Source: Annulohypoxylon bovei var. microspora (Eukaryota > Ascomycota > Sordariomycetes > Xylariales > Hypoxylaceae). From it: DNA of 64,000 nucleotides. Numbering within the stretch: position 1 is the first letter of the stretch; each line of letters begins with the position of its first letter. The notes beneath the pieces were generated by a model. That model saw only the letters and a program-made list of their open reading frames with translations. It did no database searches and was not told where the DNA came from. Of the stretch, positions 48,790 through 59,137 are shown one piece after another. Location: the NCBI GenBank assembly GCA_022836615.1, contig MU405305.1, forward strand, positions 62,001 to 126,000, in the 5' to 3' direction. The position numbers and the translations under genes are program-made.

Positions 48790-49329
48790 CTAGGCCTTCC
48801 CCTTTCCCTTTCCCTCGGGGGAAGCACCCTTAGCAATGGCAGAGTCCTCAGAACCAACAGATTCCGCGGCGGTGTCAGAGTCCTCGGCAGCACTAGAATC
48901 CTCAAGAATGGTATAGATCATAGTATATTCGTCAACAATGGTATGATCCATAGGAGCGGTAGAGTTCTCAGCAGTAGCATAATTCTCAACGAAGGCAGAA
49001 TAATCGGCGGCAGCAGAAACCTGAACACTAGCAGATTCCTCAAGAGTGGCAGATGACTCGCTGGAGGCGTATTCATCGGCAGTGGTAGAACCCTCGGTAT
49101 AATCCTCGGCAAAGGTATAACCTGTAGCGGAATACTCAATGGTGCTAGACTCACTAGCAGAGGTATTATAGCCCATGGCAGCGGTAGAATCACCAGAACT
49201 GGCAGTATCATCGGCAGTAGCAGAATCATCGGCGAAAGCTAAATTACCGTCACCAGCCTGCTCATATTCCTCGGCCACGTCGTCCTCGACCTGCTCCTGC
49301 GTCTCCTCCGCGCGCGCGGGCTGCTCGTG
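48790..49329 (-). other. In-frame extension (180 codons) after a TAG stop
   Basis: This DNA continues, in exactly the same frame, the CDS that ends in TAG at 49330-49332. It stays open for 179 sense codons to a TAG at 48790. It begins HEQPARAEETQEQVEDDVAEE and then becomes Ser/Ala/Thr/Glu/Asp repeats, ending in Lys/Gly (KGKGKA). No GT donor lies close upstream of the TAG, so splicing around it looks unlikely. Either the stop is a recent nonsense change, it is read through, or it is a sequence error. Confidence 0.6.
48832..49250. repeat. Degenerate 18-bp minisatellite (hexapeptide period)
   Basis: Successive 18-nt units can be aligned by eye, for example at 48969-49058, where each unit has the plus-strand form ATYCTCRRCRSTRGCAKA. 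Read on the minus strand in the gene's frame, units give Ser-Ala-x-x-Glu-(Asp/Asn) hexapeptides. Read on the plus strand they give (Ile/Leu)-Leu-x-x-(Gly/Ser)-Arg. Some units are shortened or lengthened by multiples of 3. Confidence 0.75.
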
Positions 49330-50217
49330 CTAGGAGCTGCTGCTGCTGCTGGTAGCCAAGGAGCCGCCTGGGGCAAGGTTCTTATCGTGCAGGGAGAGCG
49401 CCGCATCGCGCATGGAGAGGACTTGGTCGTACAGGCGCGCGACGGACGCCGCCTGCCTGTCGATCTCGGCCTCGCGCTGGTTGTTCTCGCCGGGCGTGTG
49501 CAGGGGACCGCGCATCCAGAGAGCCTTGAGCTCGCGGTTGATGGCGAGGAGACCTTGGACTTCTGAGATCTAGAGGGGTAGTGTTAGTTATATGAATAGA
49601 TAAATAGGTAGGTAGATAGGTGAGTAGGTGGGGCTGAGCGGGTGGGTGGGGTGGGTAAGTAGATGTGGCTGGCTAGTTGGGTAAAGGATTGGTAAATTTG
49701 AGGTAGAGGGAGGTGTGCGAAAAAAAAAAAAAAAAAAGGGAATGCTTACCAAGGCAGCGGTCTCGGTCTCCATGATCATGCGGTTGAGCGCGGCATGCTC
49801 GATGGCATTGCTGTTCTCAGCGATGGGCGTAGTAGCGGCTGTAATGACGTTACGGAAGCGCGTCAAGATCTGCGCGATGGTGCGATTATGACGGTCTTGA
49901 TTTAAACGATAGTTAGTCTCATACTTTCCCATAAAGAGGAGGGCCTGGCAATCCTGGTAGTCCAGTCCATGCTGGTATTTGCGATCGCCGGGGTCTTCAG
50001 ATCCAGCTTCGTCGTCATCATAGTCGCCGTCACCGACGGTTTCCGGGTCGCGGACCGGCTCATTCTCCATGGCCTGAGAACTCGGCACCGTAGTCTCCGA
50101 GCTGGCCATCGTGATCTCCGAATTGGTGCCGTGCGGGGAATTGGTATCCTTAGCCGGAGAGAGGCTTGAGGGAGCGAGAACCTGAGCCAGGTCCTTGACG
50201 TCTTCTTGCGAAGCCAT
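49330..50217 (-). CDS. Unrecognised coiled-coil protein, 235 aa to TAG
   Basis: Two exons: 49750-50217 (MASQEDVKDL start) and 49330-49569, joined in phase 0. The intron 49570-49749 carries an 18-nt A run near 49720-49737 and GGTA/GGTGGG repeats. Residues 1-90 are Ser/Thr/Glu/Asp-rich and acidic. Residues 95-225 are helical (GLDYQDCQALLFMGKYETNYRLNQDRHNRTIAQIL, in part; then NREAEIDRQAASVARLYDQVLSMRDAAL) and may form a coiled coil. The frame ends SSSSSS and then TAG, but it stays open beyond for about 180 more codons of repeats (listed separately). I recognise no family. The upstream region shares no gene in tandem; PUS1 converges on it. Confidence 0.65.
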
Positions 50218-51289
50218 GATGATTGTTGATGTTGGGGTTCCGCGAATGTTGAAGTTTGATGGAGATAAAAGTAGGATGACCAGGAAGGAACATAAACAAA
50301 AGGCCAGGTAGGTAGAGCTAATTGCTAGGTAGGTACCAACTGCTTTCCTCGAGAACAGCTGGAGAATTATCGAAGTCGACCACAGCCACCAAGGATATGT
50401 TTCAGACGAGCACATGTGCTGAGAGAGGACTCGGGGCAATCGCAGTCCCATAGACGGTATTCAGATACGGCAATCCACAGGTACAATCGAACCCGACCGA
50501 ACTCGAGCCTGGTCTTTGATATAACCTCCCCCAGCTCTAGCTGTGCTATCCTATCCTGTAAGGCATGGATGGCCCTTCTCGTCCGACATATACCACGTCC
50601 AAGGGGCGATTTGGTCATAACGGAGCATCCTATGGCGTCGAGGGGAAATGTACCAAGAGTATGTATACACAAAATAAAGAACACGAATTGACTTACCGAG
50701 AAGATTTGAGGATTCCCTTCTATTCATTTTCGTCGATACCTCAATGAGGCTCTAGTACGAATCTGCTTTTTGGAAGTGAATGATTTGACGAAACTTGAAT
50801 CAGCGCGGAGTTTTCGGCGTGAGCTGGTAGCTTTGAAATTGGTAAAAAGACATGTGGTTAGATGTTTCTATGTCGATGTTTGTTCATAGATGCGTCGATG
50901 TGTCGTCTTTTATTGTTCTGTCTTATGTGTGATGTGACTAAAGACGTAGGGTTAAATGGATTGTTTAGTAAGATGGATATTGACGGATAGTGAATGGACC
51001 CCATAAATTATTGTTTTGCAGTCGGTCCTATCACGTGACCGTTCTCTAGCTGGTCTCCTAGTAGATCTTACATAATCTGTGGTACATTGGTGGCTTGGTG
51101 GTCCCCTAGAACCGACCCTTGTGAAACTATATCTCCACTATCTTAGGATGCTCTTCAGCTACTGTAGCTATCTCGTGGGAATAAAGACTTCCTATTGGAC
51201 AAGATTTCAAAGGGAACGACGGATAGGATATTTAAAATTTATGTTCTGCACCCCCAGGAAATATCTCAACCCTTATCATAACTATGATA
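50218..51289. other. Intergenic between minus-strand genes
   Basis: 1.1 kb. It has an ACCTAGC/GGTAGGTACC tract near 50325-50337 and TCACGTGA at 51031-51038. No supported gene was seen. Confidence 0.4.
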
Positions 51290-52544
51290 CTAATCAGCAA
51301 TGCACCCGAGTAGATAAGCTACCCTACTCAAATAGGTATGGATATGTTCACTTACCACCAGTGGCTGGTCTAAATCGTACCTACCGCCACAGCTCAGTTG
51401 CGGAATCTGTGAATACTTCTGCGCAAGTTCCTCCCTAGTATTTTGGAGGGTCTGAAAGACTATCAGTAAGCAAGCAAGCAAGCAGAGTTTGAATGCGGAA
51501 CACACATTGATGTAAGATTGTTCCGGATATTCCCTCAAAGTCCTAATCAATGCCCAGGACATGGCTCCAGTCGGCGCGCCAGCGATAGATGTATCCGCAG
51601 AAGTCTGATTGTCCGCACATCCTGAAAACATCCAGACGTCTTTGCCTTCGGTCTCCCAATGTTCCTCGAAGTTTTCTGCCGCGAGTCCATCTTCGTCGAC
51701 ATCTTGGTTCCGCCGATGGTGCAGCCCGTTGAAGAAGTCAGTTGCACCACCGAGTAACATTTTGGCGTCGTCAACTTTAGACATAGAGAATCCGCCTTCG
51801 AAAAGCCCCTCCGCTGCACGAATTAGTCCCATGCCTTGCTTAATCGTATCAACCATGTTGACGTTGCCGTCTTCGTCCGGGCGGTAGACGTAAGGTAACT
51901 CGCAGGCCGAGCCGGAGTGGCAGCAATCAAACAGAATAGTAAGACGACATTCGGGATTCATTGGAGAGATGATTGCCCGATGTAGCTACTCCGCAGTCCA
52001 GGTTAGGTTCAAAATCAGGAGAAGTAGGGCGACGCCTCTTGGAAGCTCACCGTCTGGCTCGTGATCTGCCCATTCTCGGTAAAGTCAAGGGGACATATTG
52101 TGTCGTCGAAACTGTCTAGAATTAGAAACTTGAACTACGAAGTCATGTACTTCTAATTTACTCACCCCGATGGCCTGTCTCCGTCAACATTTCTGACCTG
52201 GCCTATGCAGATGGGTTAACTTAAGCTCTCATCTCATCATGAGGCTATGATGTCAACTGCTAACCTCCATGACCAGAGTAGCTCATCCAGAGGATGTCAC
52301 CAGGCTGATTTCGAGTTACGAGCCAGTTGATGGCGGCCATTATGTTGGCCCCCGTGGGATAAAATGGAGTTCCTTCATTTTCTGGATTGTCCGAAAGCAT
52401 CACCATGTCATGGCCGCTCGGTGAAAACCCTCTCTCCTCCACGAGGAAATTGCGAATATTTTCGGCATCATTGATACAGCCATTCAGCTCATGGTCGGTA
52501 CCGTAATAGTTGATGCCGATAAGGAGAGCTTTCTTGCGTGACAT
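51290..52544 (-). CDS. Type I metacaspase without prodomain, 339 aa
   Basis: Caspase-fold Cys protease that cleaves after Arg/Lys in this family, usually Ca2+-activated, and linked to stress and cell death. Five exons: 52265-52544, 52166-52202, 52051-52111, 51506-51985, 51290-51451. The protein begins directly with the p20 strand (RKKALLIGINYYG), so the usual Gln/Pro-rich prodomain is missing. The catalytic His92 is in SYSGHGG (split by intron 1) and the catalytic Cys148 is in FDCCHSGS. The p10-like end has SGCADNQTSADT and AQKYSQIPQLSCGG. The extreme C-terminus is uncertain. Relatives end just after QPLV, and a GTAAGT donor lies there, so a final small exon could replace the last 20 residues. 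Intron 4 holds a short GCAA repeat. Confidence 0.85.
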
Positions 52545-52824
52545 ATTATGAGTTATAGGTTCTCAGTGATGCGTAATGAATGGCCACCTGGGCAGTTACA
52601 AGAAACAGAAAAAAATAACTCTTCAAAGAGACACTACAGCCGTATTTCCGACATGCAAGTGATTAGGGGGCATCAGTGGCTTTATGGGTAACACTGCAGG
52701 TAAGGGTTTAGCGGGGCATTAGCATGATGCATGAGGTTCGTACCCCGTTCCCGGTTCCAGTCGGCTGGTTTCAGAGTTCCAAGTTCTTTCTAGGTGGCTA
52801 CAATACCCCGGTCCAGGTGGAAGA

Positions 52825-53642
52825 AACCGCCAAACCGCCAATTCAATTTGTTTACAGTGTATTTTGTGGCTTACACTGTATACGCACTGTATTTCCCCTT
52901 ATAAGCTTAGGGGGCTTAGGGGCTATAGTTATAAGGCCTTTAGCGCATACTGTTTTTCAGCCAATCAGATTGTGCCTGCAAGCAGATACTTGTACTTCAT
53001 TCAATTGCGCCCGCGCTTATACTTACTCAATCAATCTAAATTTAGGCTTATTCGAAAGCGTTTTTAAAGACCTATTTAATAATGAAACTTTTGTTGTCAT
53101 AAACTGTGTTTTGAAGCTGTAAGATGGGCCCAAAACATTGAAAAGCTGGTACGTACTATGAGTAAATACCAAAAGTTATCGATTTGGGGGTCACATGACC
53201 ATATGTGCACGGACCACTGATCGGCTAATCGTGTGTGCACGGACCACTGTCCCGAATCATGTCTGTCACGTGGTCACCCTCAGCTGAACATTCTTTGTAT
53301 TTACTTGAGATATGCGCCAGTTTTTCAACCCTTTAAACCCACCCAAGTCGATGCGCATGGACTTTGAAACAGTATAATTGATTGTAATCAATTAGATTTT
53401 GAACGCGCTTTCAATTGAACCTGATTATAAAGCAAATGAGCTTATATTGAAATTGATACAATTGAAATGAAGTGCAAGTATCTGCTTGCAGGCACAATCT
53501 GATTGGCTGAAAAACAGTATGCGCTAAAGGCCTTATAACTATAGCCCCTAAGCCCCCTAAGCTTATAAGGGGAAATACAGTGCGTATACAGTGTAAGCCA
53601 CAAAATACACTGTAAACAAATTGAATTGGCGGTTTGGCGGTT
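52825..53642. repeat. Near-perfect 177-bp inverted repeat with 464-bp spacer
   Basis: The left arm 52825-53001 and right arm 53466-53642 are reverse complements. One mismatch was found by eye (T at 52993 against C in the partner). This implies a very recent duplication or active conversion. Each arm contains a further short palindromic set (CTTATAAGCTTAGG-type) and starts AACCGCCAAACCGCC. A folded transcript would form a long hairpin. Confidence 0.85.
53204..53249. repeat. Two direct copies of a 16-bp motif
   Basis: TGTGCACGGACCACTG occurs at 53204-53219 and 53234-53249, inside the loop of the 177-bp inverted repeat. The 12-mer CACGGACCACTG also occurs once at 31691-31702. Confidence 0.7.
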
Positions 53643-53707
53643 GTTGTGAAATGGCCCTCCGTCCTACATTTAGCGCTTGACGAAATCCCCGCTTCCGACG
53701 GTGACCC

Positions 53708-53911
53708 ATATCACAACAACCGCCAAACCGCCAATTCGATTTATTTACAGTGTATTTGGTAGTTTATACTGTATATGCACTGTGTTTTCTCTCATAAGCT
53801 TAGGAAGCTTAGGCGATGGTTATGAGGGAAAATACAGTGCGTACGTATACAGTAGAAGCCACCAAATGCACTGTATTAAGTAAATCGAATTGGCGGTTTG
53901 GCGGTTTCCCG
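53708..53911. repeat. Diverged palindromic copy of the same repeat unit
   Basis: Plus-orientation arm from about 53719 (AACCGCCAAACCGCCAATTC) and minus-orientation arm ending near 53907, meeting around 53795-53820 with an AAGCTT core. The arms have several mismatches and small indels, unlike the 177-bp pair. The outer left edge CCATATCACAACAACC (53706-53721) matches the reverse complement of the sequence just after the first pair (53641-53655), with one difference. Confidence 0.7.
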
Positions 53912-54512
53912 CACCTGGACCGGGGTAGGTTCCTTCCTACAACATATCAACTTCAAGCATACCTCAATGTTAGAAAAGCGCATAGAGAAACTTTAGATAA
54001 AGTTGGTGATATTATCGTGATACCTAGGAGAACCTTTGCTAACAATATACTAGGTAAAACTATAGGCAATCGTGCCACCTCGTCTCAATTGATGATATAT
54101 GATATACCGATACAGTCGAACTTTAGCCGTAGTCGGAGACTGTAAGATGTGAACGAAAGGTGACTAACGAAGTCGGCATGAGGGTATTGACTGCTATATC
54201 TTTCTCAGTATTATGCCGATATTCTTCTTCTTCTACGGAATACGTCGTCTGAAGTTGTATGATTCAAGCCGTCCCTGATTGTCTGGTAAGGGTTGGGGAT
54301 AACGGACGCACAAGCCACTGCGCGATCTACCTCTATTTACATTTACAACGCGTAGATGCGCGTATCAGTGACATCAGTGCCATTATTAACATCCATATAA
54401 TGTCATCTTGGCTCTCCTGTAAAATTTTCAGGAGCTGTCGCGCTTTGATTCATAAATCTAACAATTTCTTTGTGTTACCCATCGTTTTAATATATTTGAC
54501 CTCGAAAGTAAT

Positions 54513-55475
54513 ATGATCACAGTTATCACGGAAGATGTACTCGAAGCCGCCCGAGAGATGAACAGGCGTGATGTTCGTCGGGCAGAGCAAATCCGCGATG
54601 GCGAAGACAAAGAGAACGATAATGCAGATTTGCCTGAGGCCGACGACGACGAGATATGGGCGAAATACGAAAGTATTAAAGGTTTAAAAGGTGCCGAGGA
54701 CCAACCTCTCAAATTAGGTGGTTCTTACTACTCATACGGACCATATCCTCGAAACCGTCGCATCCTAGCGGACGTCGCGCTCGCTGCCGGCTGGTCAGTC
54801 GAGAAAGCTAGGATCCTGGAGCGCCGCTGCGTCGACAAGAATGCAAAGCATATGGATGGCTGCCGGAATTCCTCGATAGATCTCTCGAACCCAAACCAAC
54901 CAAGGATGAAAAACGGCAGACCTTTCACTTTCCAGAACGTATCTTGGTCCTTTCTCCAGGGTTACATAGAGTACGAGATGAAGGAGATGGATCCGACGAA
55001 GCTCGCAGTCATCAAGGCCGCTGTTTTGGACCTGTATGAGACCAATTCCAAAACAGGCAGGAAGAATCTCCCAGTATACCCACGAGGCACGAAGCGCATG
55101 AGCGACGACTCCTTGCCCGTCTCTAGTGCCGATATAGAGCACGCGCAAGAAGAAATCGATAAGCGGGAGCGCTACTACAAGGCGTCGCAAATGGAGTACC
55201 TTGATCGGAAATCATACGTGCCACCTGATAAAGTCAAGCTAAGGATCAAGGCCTTCTTCAAATCTAGCGACATGTCCCAGGAGGAATTCTGCAAAGCGAT
55301 CAGTGTAACGGAAGATGAGCTTGAGATGTTCATGAACGAGAGAAAGAAGCGCCCGCAACTGGAAAGCAAGGTCTTTCATAACGCGCCTCCATTTATTAGC
55401 GAACAGAAGGGAGGAGAGCCAGGAAGAAAAAGGCAGAGAAGTATTGCAGATTTATACGTCACTGGGCTGCGGTAG
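54513..55475 (+). CDS. DUF7726-like putative DNA-binding protein, 320 aa
   Basis: Intronless frame from MITVITEDVLEAA. The N-terminal third is charged and acidic (GEDKENDNADLPEADDDE). The middle is Arg/Lys-rich (YPRNRRILADVALAAGWSVEKARILERRC). Residues about 238-290 (KVKLRIKAFFKSSDMSQEEF, then CKAISVTEDELEMFMNER) resemble the helix-turn-helix-like DUF7726 domain found in many fungal proteins. A basic segment near the end (GRKRQRS) could be a nuclear signal. A DNA-binding role is inference from the domain look. It begins about 590 bp after the inverted-repeat element. No operon-like partner is present. Confidence 0.75.
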   Translation: MITVITEDVLEAAREMNRRDVRRAEQIRDGEDKENDNADLPEADDDEIWAKYESIKGLKGAEDQPLKLGGSYYSYGPYPRNRRILADVALAAGWSVEKARILERRCVDKNAKHMDGCRNSSIDLSNPNQPRMKNGRPFTFQNVSWSFLQGYIEYEMKEMDPTKLAVIKAAVLDLYETNSKTGRKNLPVYPRGTKRMSDDSLPVSSADIEHAQEEIDKRERYYKASQMEYLDRKSYVPPDKVKLRIKAFFKSSDMSQEEFCKAISVTEDELEMFMNERKKRPQLESKVFHNAPPFISEQKGGEPGRKRQRSIADLYVTGLR

Positions 55476-56040
55476 GCAGATGATTGACTCACGTTGCTAA
55501 TGCTATTGCTTTGGTTGTTTACTATGTACCTAGTACACACTAGGTATATAAAATTGTATGTGTGCAAATAAGATCTAGGTGCATATTAGAGTACATATTA
55601 GAGATAGATGTGGATGTCTAAGACAAATTCTGAAGATCTATAGAATTATTGTCCTTCGTGGTAGACGCGATCCCTAACTTTTAACAGTATTCAGATCAAG
55701 TCTTTCCAAAAGCGGTGTTCGAGAAAAACAATAAGGAACCTTAGTCCTATTGTAACTATTTTTAGTAGGTTCCTAGGTATGTACCTAGGTAGGAGACCTC
55801 CGTGGCTGTGTACTACTAAGCCTAGGTATTTGTGCCCCAATCAGGGCCCCTTTTGGCAGCCCCGGCGGGACGTAGTGTCGATTCAGCTGACGAGCGTGTC
55901 ATCCTTGCCGGTTTTCTTCAGGAGGCTTACTTGGGAAAGCCAGCGTGCTCCTTCTAGAAATATCAACCTGTGCGTTCTTTTCAAGCTCTCCAGTTTTCGT
56001 CACGGTGCATCCTGACCTTCACGGAAACAGAAATTCAACG
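55476..56040. other. Intergenic with ACCTAGGT tracts
   Basis: Contains CTAGGTATGTACCTAGGTAG around 55771-55790. It otherwise acts as promoter for the following regulator gene. No other feature was seen. Confidence 0.4.
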
Positions 56041-57375
56041 ATGGAGTCCGAGTCCAATGTTCCTTTGCGCCGCCGAGTCCCGAAGCTAGGCCATAAGAAA
56101 TCCATGTTTGGTAGGTAATCCGATCCGACCTCCGACCTCCGACCTTTCTCTTTCTTACATATCTCATAATCTAACACGCCGTAGGTTGCCAACGATGTCG
56201 TTCTAGAAGGGTAAAGGTACGTATCTGCGGTTATGCTTTCAATTATTGCATGATATGTGAAATTTACCTACCTAGGTAACTGAGATCTTCCTTCATTTTA
56301 GTGTAATGAAGAAAAACCTATTTGCCATAACTGCAAGCGGCATGGCTTGCCGTGCAATTATGATCGCGATACATTTGCAAAGAAGGTATCGCCAAAGCCA
56401 ACCACAACTCAGCCATTTGCCGATGGGCTTGAGGAAAACGACCCGCCAGAGAGTCGTTCGAGACGAATGCTAGAAGCAAGGTTGATGCATCAATATGTAA
56501 CCGAAACAGGAAAGTCGATCGCGGCTGATGAACGTACACTATCACACTTTTGCCAGCTAATTCCGGAGCTTTCATTTCACTCCGACGGGCTATTGTATTC
56601 AATGTATACTCTCGCTGCTTTAAATATAGCCAGAGTTTGCGGAGACGACGAGCTCGACGGCGGCGCCGAGAATGCTGCTAACAGATATTTCTCAATGGCT
56701 CTCCGAGAGCATAATAAAGAGATATCCCAGGTCAACAGGGATACTGCAGACATTGTTTGCTTGACATCCTGCCTGATGCGGGCAGCCGCACTCACCCAAT
56801 TACAGGGTCGAAACCGGGAGCCCTATACACCTCCGTGGCACTGGATAGCTCTCGCGCAGACTTCGACCGCCACGTTTGTGGAGGCTTATAAACAAATTGG
56901 TCCTGATCCAAATTCGGCAGCTTTCCAACTAATAAAAGGAACTTCGCACCTCCACGACAAAGGAAAATTACCGAGGAGTGGAAACATCCAAAGACTACGA
57001 CATCTGATGGATCGGTCCAAGGAACTCCGCATAGATGAGGACTGGGATCTAGAAATTCAAGATGGATATGAGCGTACACTCACCTATATATGCAATGCGC
57101 TCGAGCTCGCGGATTCCGAAGGATCATCAGGCAGCCTCTTTAGAATGCTGCTTCTGTTTCCAATGTTGGCAGACGAGAGATATGTCGAACTAGTGAAAGA
57201 AGGATCTCCGAGAGCTTTAGTAATACTCGCCCACTACTTCGCACTACTCACACGATTCCGCGATTCTTGGTGGATTGGAAATGTAGGGCATGATGAAATC
57301 TACGCCATTGCCAATACGCTGCCCGAAGAATGGCAGGGCTTACTTGTATGGCCATTGGAGGCAATAAGACAATAA
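56041..57375 (+). CDS. Zn(II)2Cys6 transcription factor, 391 aa
   Basis: Three exons: 56041-56110, 56185-56216 and 56302-57375. The 32-nt middle exon encodes half of the zinc cluster. The spliced cluster has Cys at 25, 28, 35, 42, 45 and 52 (C-x2-C-x6-C-x6-C-x2-C-x6-C), preceded by basic RRRVPKLGHKK. The rest matches the fungal-specific C-terminal regulatory region of small regulators (Pfam Fungal_trans_2-like; HFCQLIPELSFHSDGLLYSM, in part, and WWIGNVGHDEIYAI near the end). Nuclear. The next two plus-strand genes are secreted hydrolases. Co-regulation is possible but unsupported by any motif I can see. Confidence 0.9.
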
Positions 57376-57751
57376 AATTTTGATGTTCAAGAACGAACTC
57401 GAGAAATTGATCGATTCGATCCTTTGAAGCCACCCGAACGCGGAGGCGGATTTTAGCGGCATCGTTCTCGTTCTCGCTCTCGTCCTCGCTTACATAACCG
57501 GCAAATCCATTATCAGCGCTGAAGTTGAATGGCCTCAGTGAAGCCCTACCTGGATTTGTAATAAACTGCGCCTAGTTTTATGACGAATAATGCAGTTTAT
57601 ATGTGATATCGATAAATATGTCGAGACCATAAAGATTCGAGATGAAGTATAAAGAGAGAGCCAAAGGTCGAACATGTTCCCAATATCAAACAACACTCAG
57701 TTCACCAAGTTTCGAACCTAATAGATAATATCTGTCTATATCTCGGACAAT
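57376..57751. promoter_or_regulatory. Promoter of secreted hydrolase
   Basis: 376 bp with a TATAAAG box at 57648-57654, 98 nt before the next ATG. Confidence 0.45.
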
Positions 57752-59137
57752 ATGAAGTTCCTAAATGCGCCGCTCCTCTTTCTTACTTGCTCAAGTTTAG
57801 CTCTTGTAAGTGTCTAAACCGCCTTAGAAGAACAATACAAGGTAGCCATTAACATGTGTTATCAGGGGCACTCGTTCATAAGAAGGGACCAGAAACTTCA
57901 TTCCATAAAAAGAGACAATGGCACAAGTGCAGGATCGATGCTTCAACTAAGCTCTGATGTGGACTTCCACTTTGAAATTCTTCGAGCTTTGGCACTTGCA
58001 CCGTACCAAGGTAGCGACATAGGAGAGGTCTTAGTCGCCGCGAACCAAATTGCGCCGGGAAACTTCGAAAGCTACTACACTGCATTCAACGACCTCGCCA
58101 ACCGAGTCCACGATGATGCGAGCACAATAGACCCTCAGAGATACCCCGTATCAGCAAGGAACGCGCTCTTCCGGGAAGCGACCTATTATCGTTCAGCTGA
58201 TTTCTACCTCCACGGCAACTGGAACGACTCCCGAATCTACACGTTATGGGACAAGCAACTTGCAGCTTTCGACTCGGCTACGGCACTGCTGCCGACGCCC
58301 GGCGAACGCGTTACGCTCCAAGGCAAGGGTTTCGAAATCCCAGCTATCTTCTTCGGTAGCGGTCTACCAGGCCCTCGTCCTACTCTCATCATGTGCAACG
58401 GCTATGACGGCTCGCAAGAAGAGATGTACCACTCGATAGGCGAGGCTATACTGCAGCGCGGCATGAATGTGATCACATATGAGGGCCCTGGTCAACCTAC
58501 GGTACGGCGGTATCAGGGACTCGGTTTCATTCCCGAGTGGGAGGAGGTCGTCTCTCCCGTCGTAGACTATGCCTTGTCACGGTCCGAAGTCGATTCCAAG
58601 AAGATAGGGTTATGGGGACAGTCGTTTGGGGGATACCTGGCACCACGCGCAGCAGCATTCGACCACCGTCTTGCCGCAGTCATCGCTTTCGATGGCATCT
58701 ACTCCTTCAAGGACGGCATTTTCGACCAACTTGGGCCGCAGCTTACTGCCATCTATCAGTCTGGCAACGAAACAGGATTCAACAACATCATATTTGCGCT
58801 ACTCGCAAACCCTTCTACTTCGACCAATATCCGTTGGGCTCTTCAGCAGGGATTGTGGTCTTTCAAGACCACGAGCCCGTTCCAATGGGCTAAGAAGGTC
58901 GAGCAGTACACCCTGGACGGAATTGTTCAGAACATCACGGCTCCCGTTTTTGTTGCTGACGCTCAGGCCGATATGTTCTTTCCCGGCCAGGCGAAGATAC
59001 TGGCGGAAAAGCTAGGCGATCGTGCTACCTATCATCTTTTTGAGTCTATCGACGGTGCAGGGGAGCATTGCTCGCTTGGTGCGGGAGTGTTGAGCGCTCA
59101 GGTTGTTCTGGATTGGTTCCAGAATATCATCGCTTAA
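57752..59137 (+). CDS. Secreted alpha/beta hydrolase (DUF1100/esterase FrsA-like), 441 aa
   Basis: Two exons: 57752-57805, encoding the signal peptide (MKFLNAPLLFLTCSSLAL), and 57866-59137. The hydrolase resembles the family with 2,6-dihydropseudooxynicotine hydrolase and fungal polyketide-cluster esterases, which carry a helical N-terminal cap. The body has a NGYDGSQEE loop after strand 3, EGPGQP, the nucleophile elbow GQSFGG (Ser271), an acid in VADAQAD (Asp383 or Asp387) and His419 in GAGEHCSLG. It is probably extracellular. The reaction, C-C or ester cleavage, cannot be fixed from sequence. It follows the Zn2Cys6 gene on the same strand. Confidence 0.87.

Larger units (their letters stand above)
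52806..53925. mobile_element. Non-autonomous foldback/MITE-like element, 1.12 kb, TA-flanked
   Basis: The ends are inverted copies: CCCCGGTCCAGGTG at 52806-52819 and CACCTGGACCGGGG at 53912-53925. On each side a TA dinucleotide flanks them (52804-52805, 53926-53927), as in Tc1/mariner-type target duplication. Just inside both ends lies AAACCGCCAAACCGCCAATT, again inverted. Four copies of this subterminal unit occur in +,-,+,- order. There is no transposase frame. The short frames inside merely translate the repeats. The class (Tc1/mariner-derived MITE) is inferred from TA and the TIR layout. Confidence 0.7.
52545..54512. other. Repeat-filled intergenic region
   Basis: 2 kb upstream of the metacaspase. 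It is dominated by the inverted-repeat element at 52806-53925. The flanks 52545-52805 and 53926-54512 show no supported gene. Confidence 0.5.

Noticed and set aside
48918..49229. Leu/Pro/Ile-rich minus-strand frame that looks like a membrane protein
   Set aside because: Alternative frame of the 18-bp repeat. It has no start context or neighbouring exon in that frame.
52724..53883. Two short plus-strand frames with a shared KPPI...YSVF peptide
   Set aside because: The similarity only reflects translation of the inverted-repeat unit. There is no gene-like composition.
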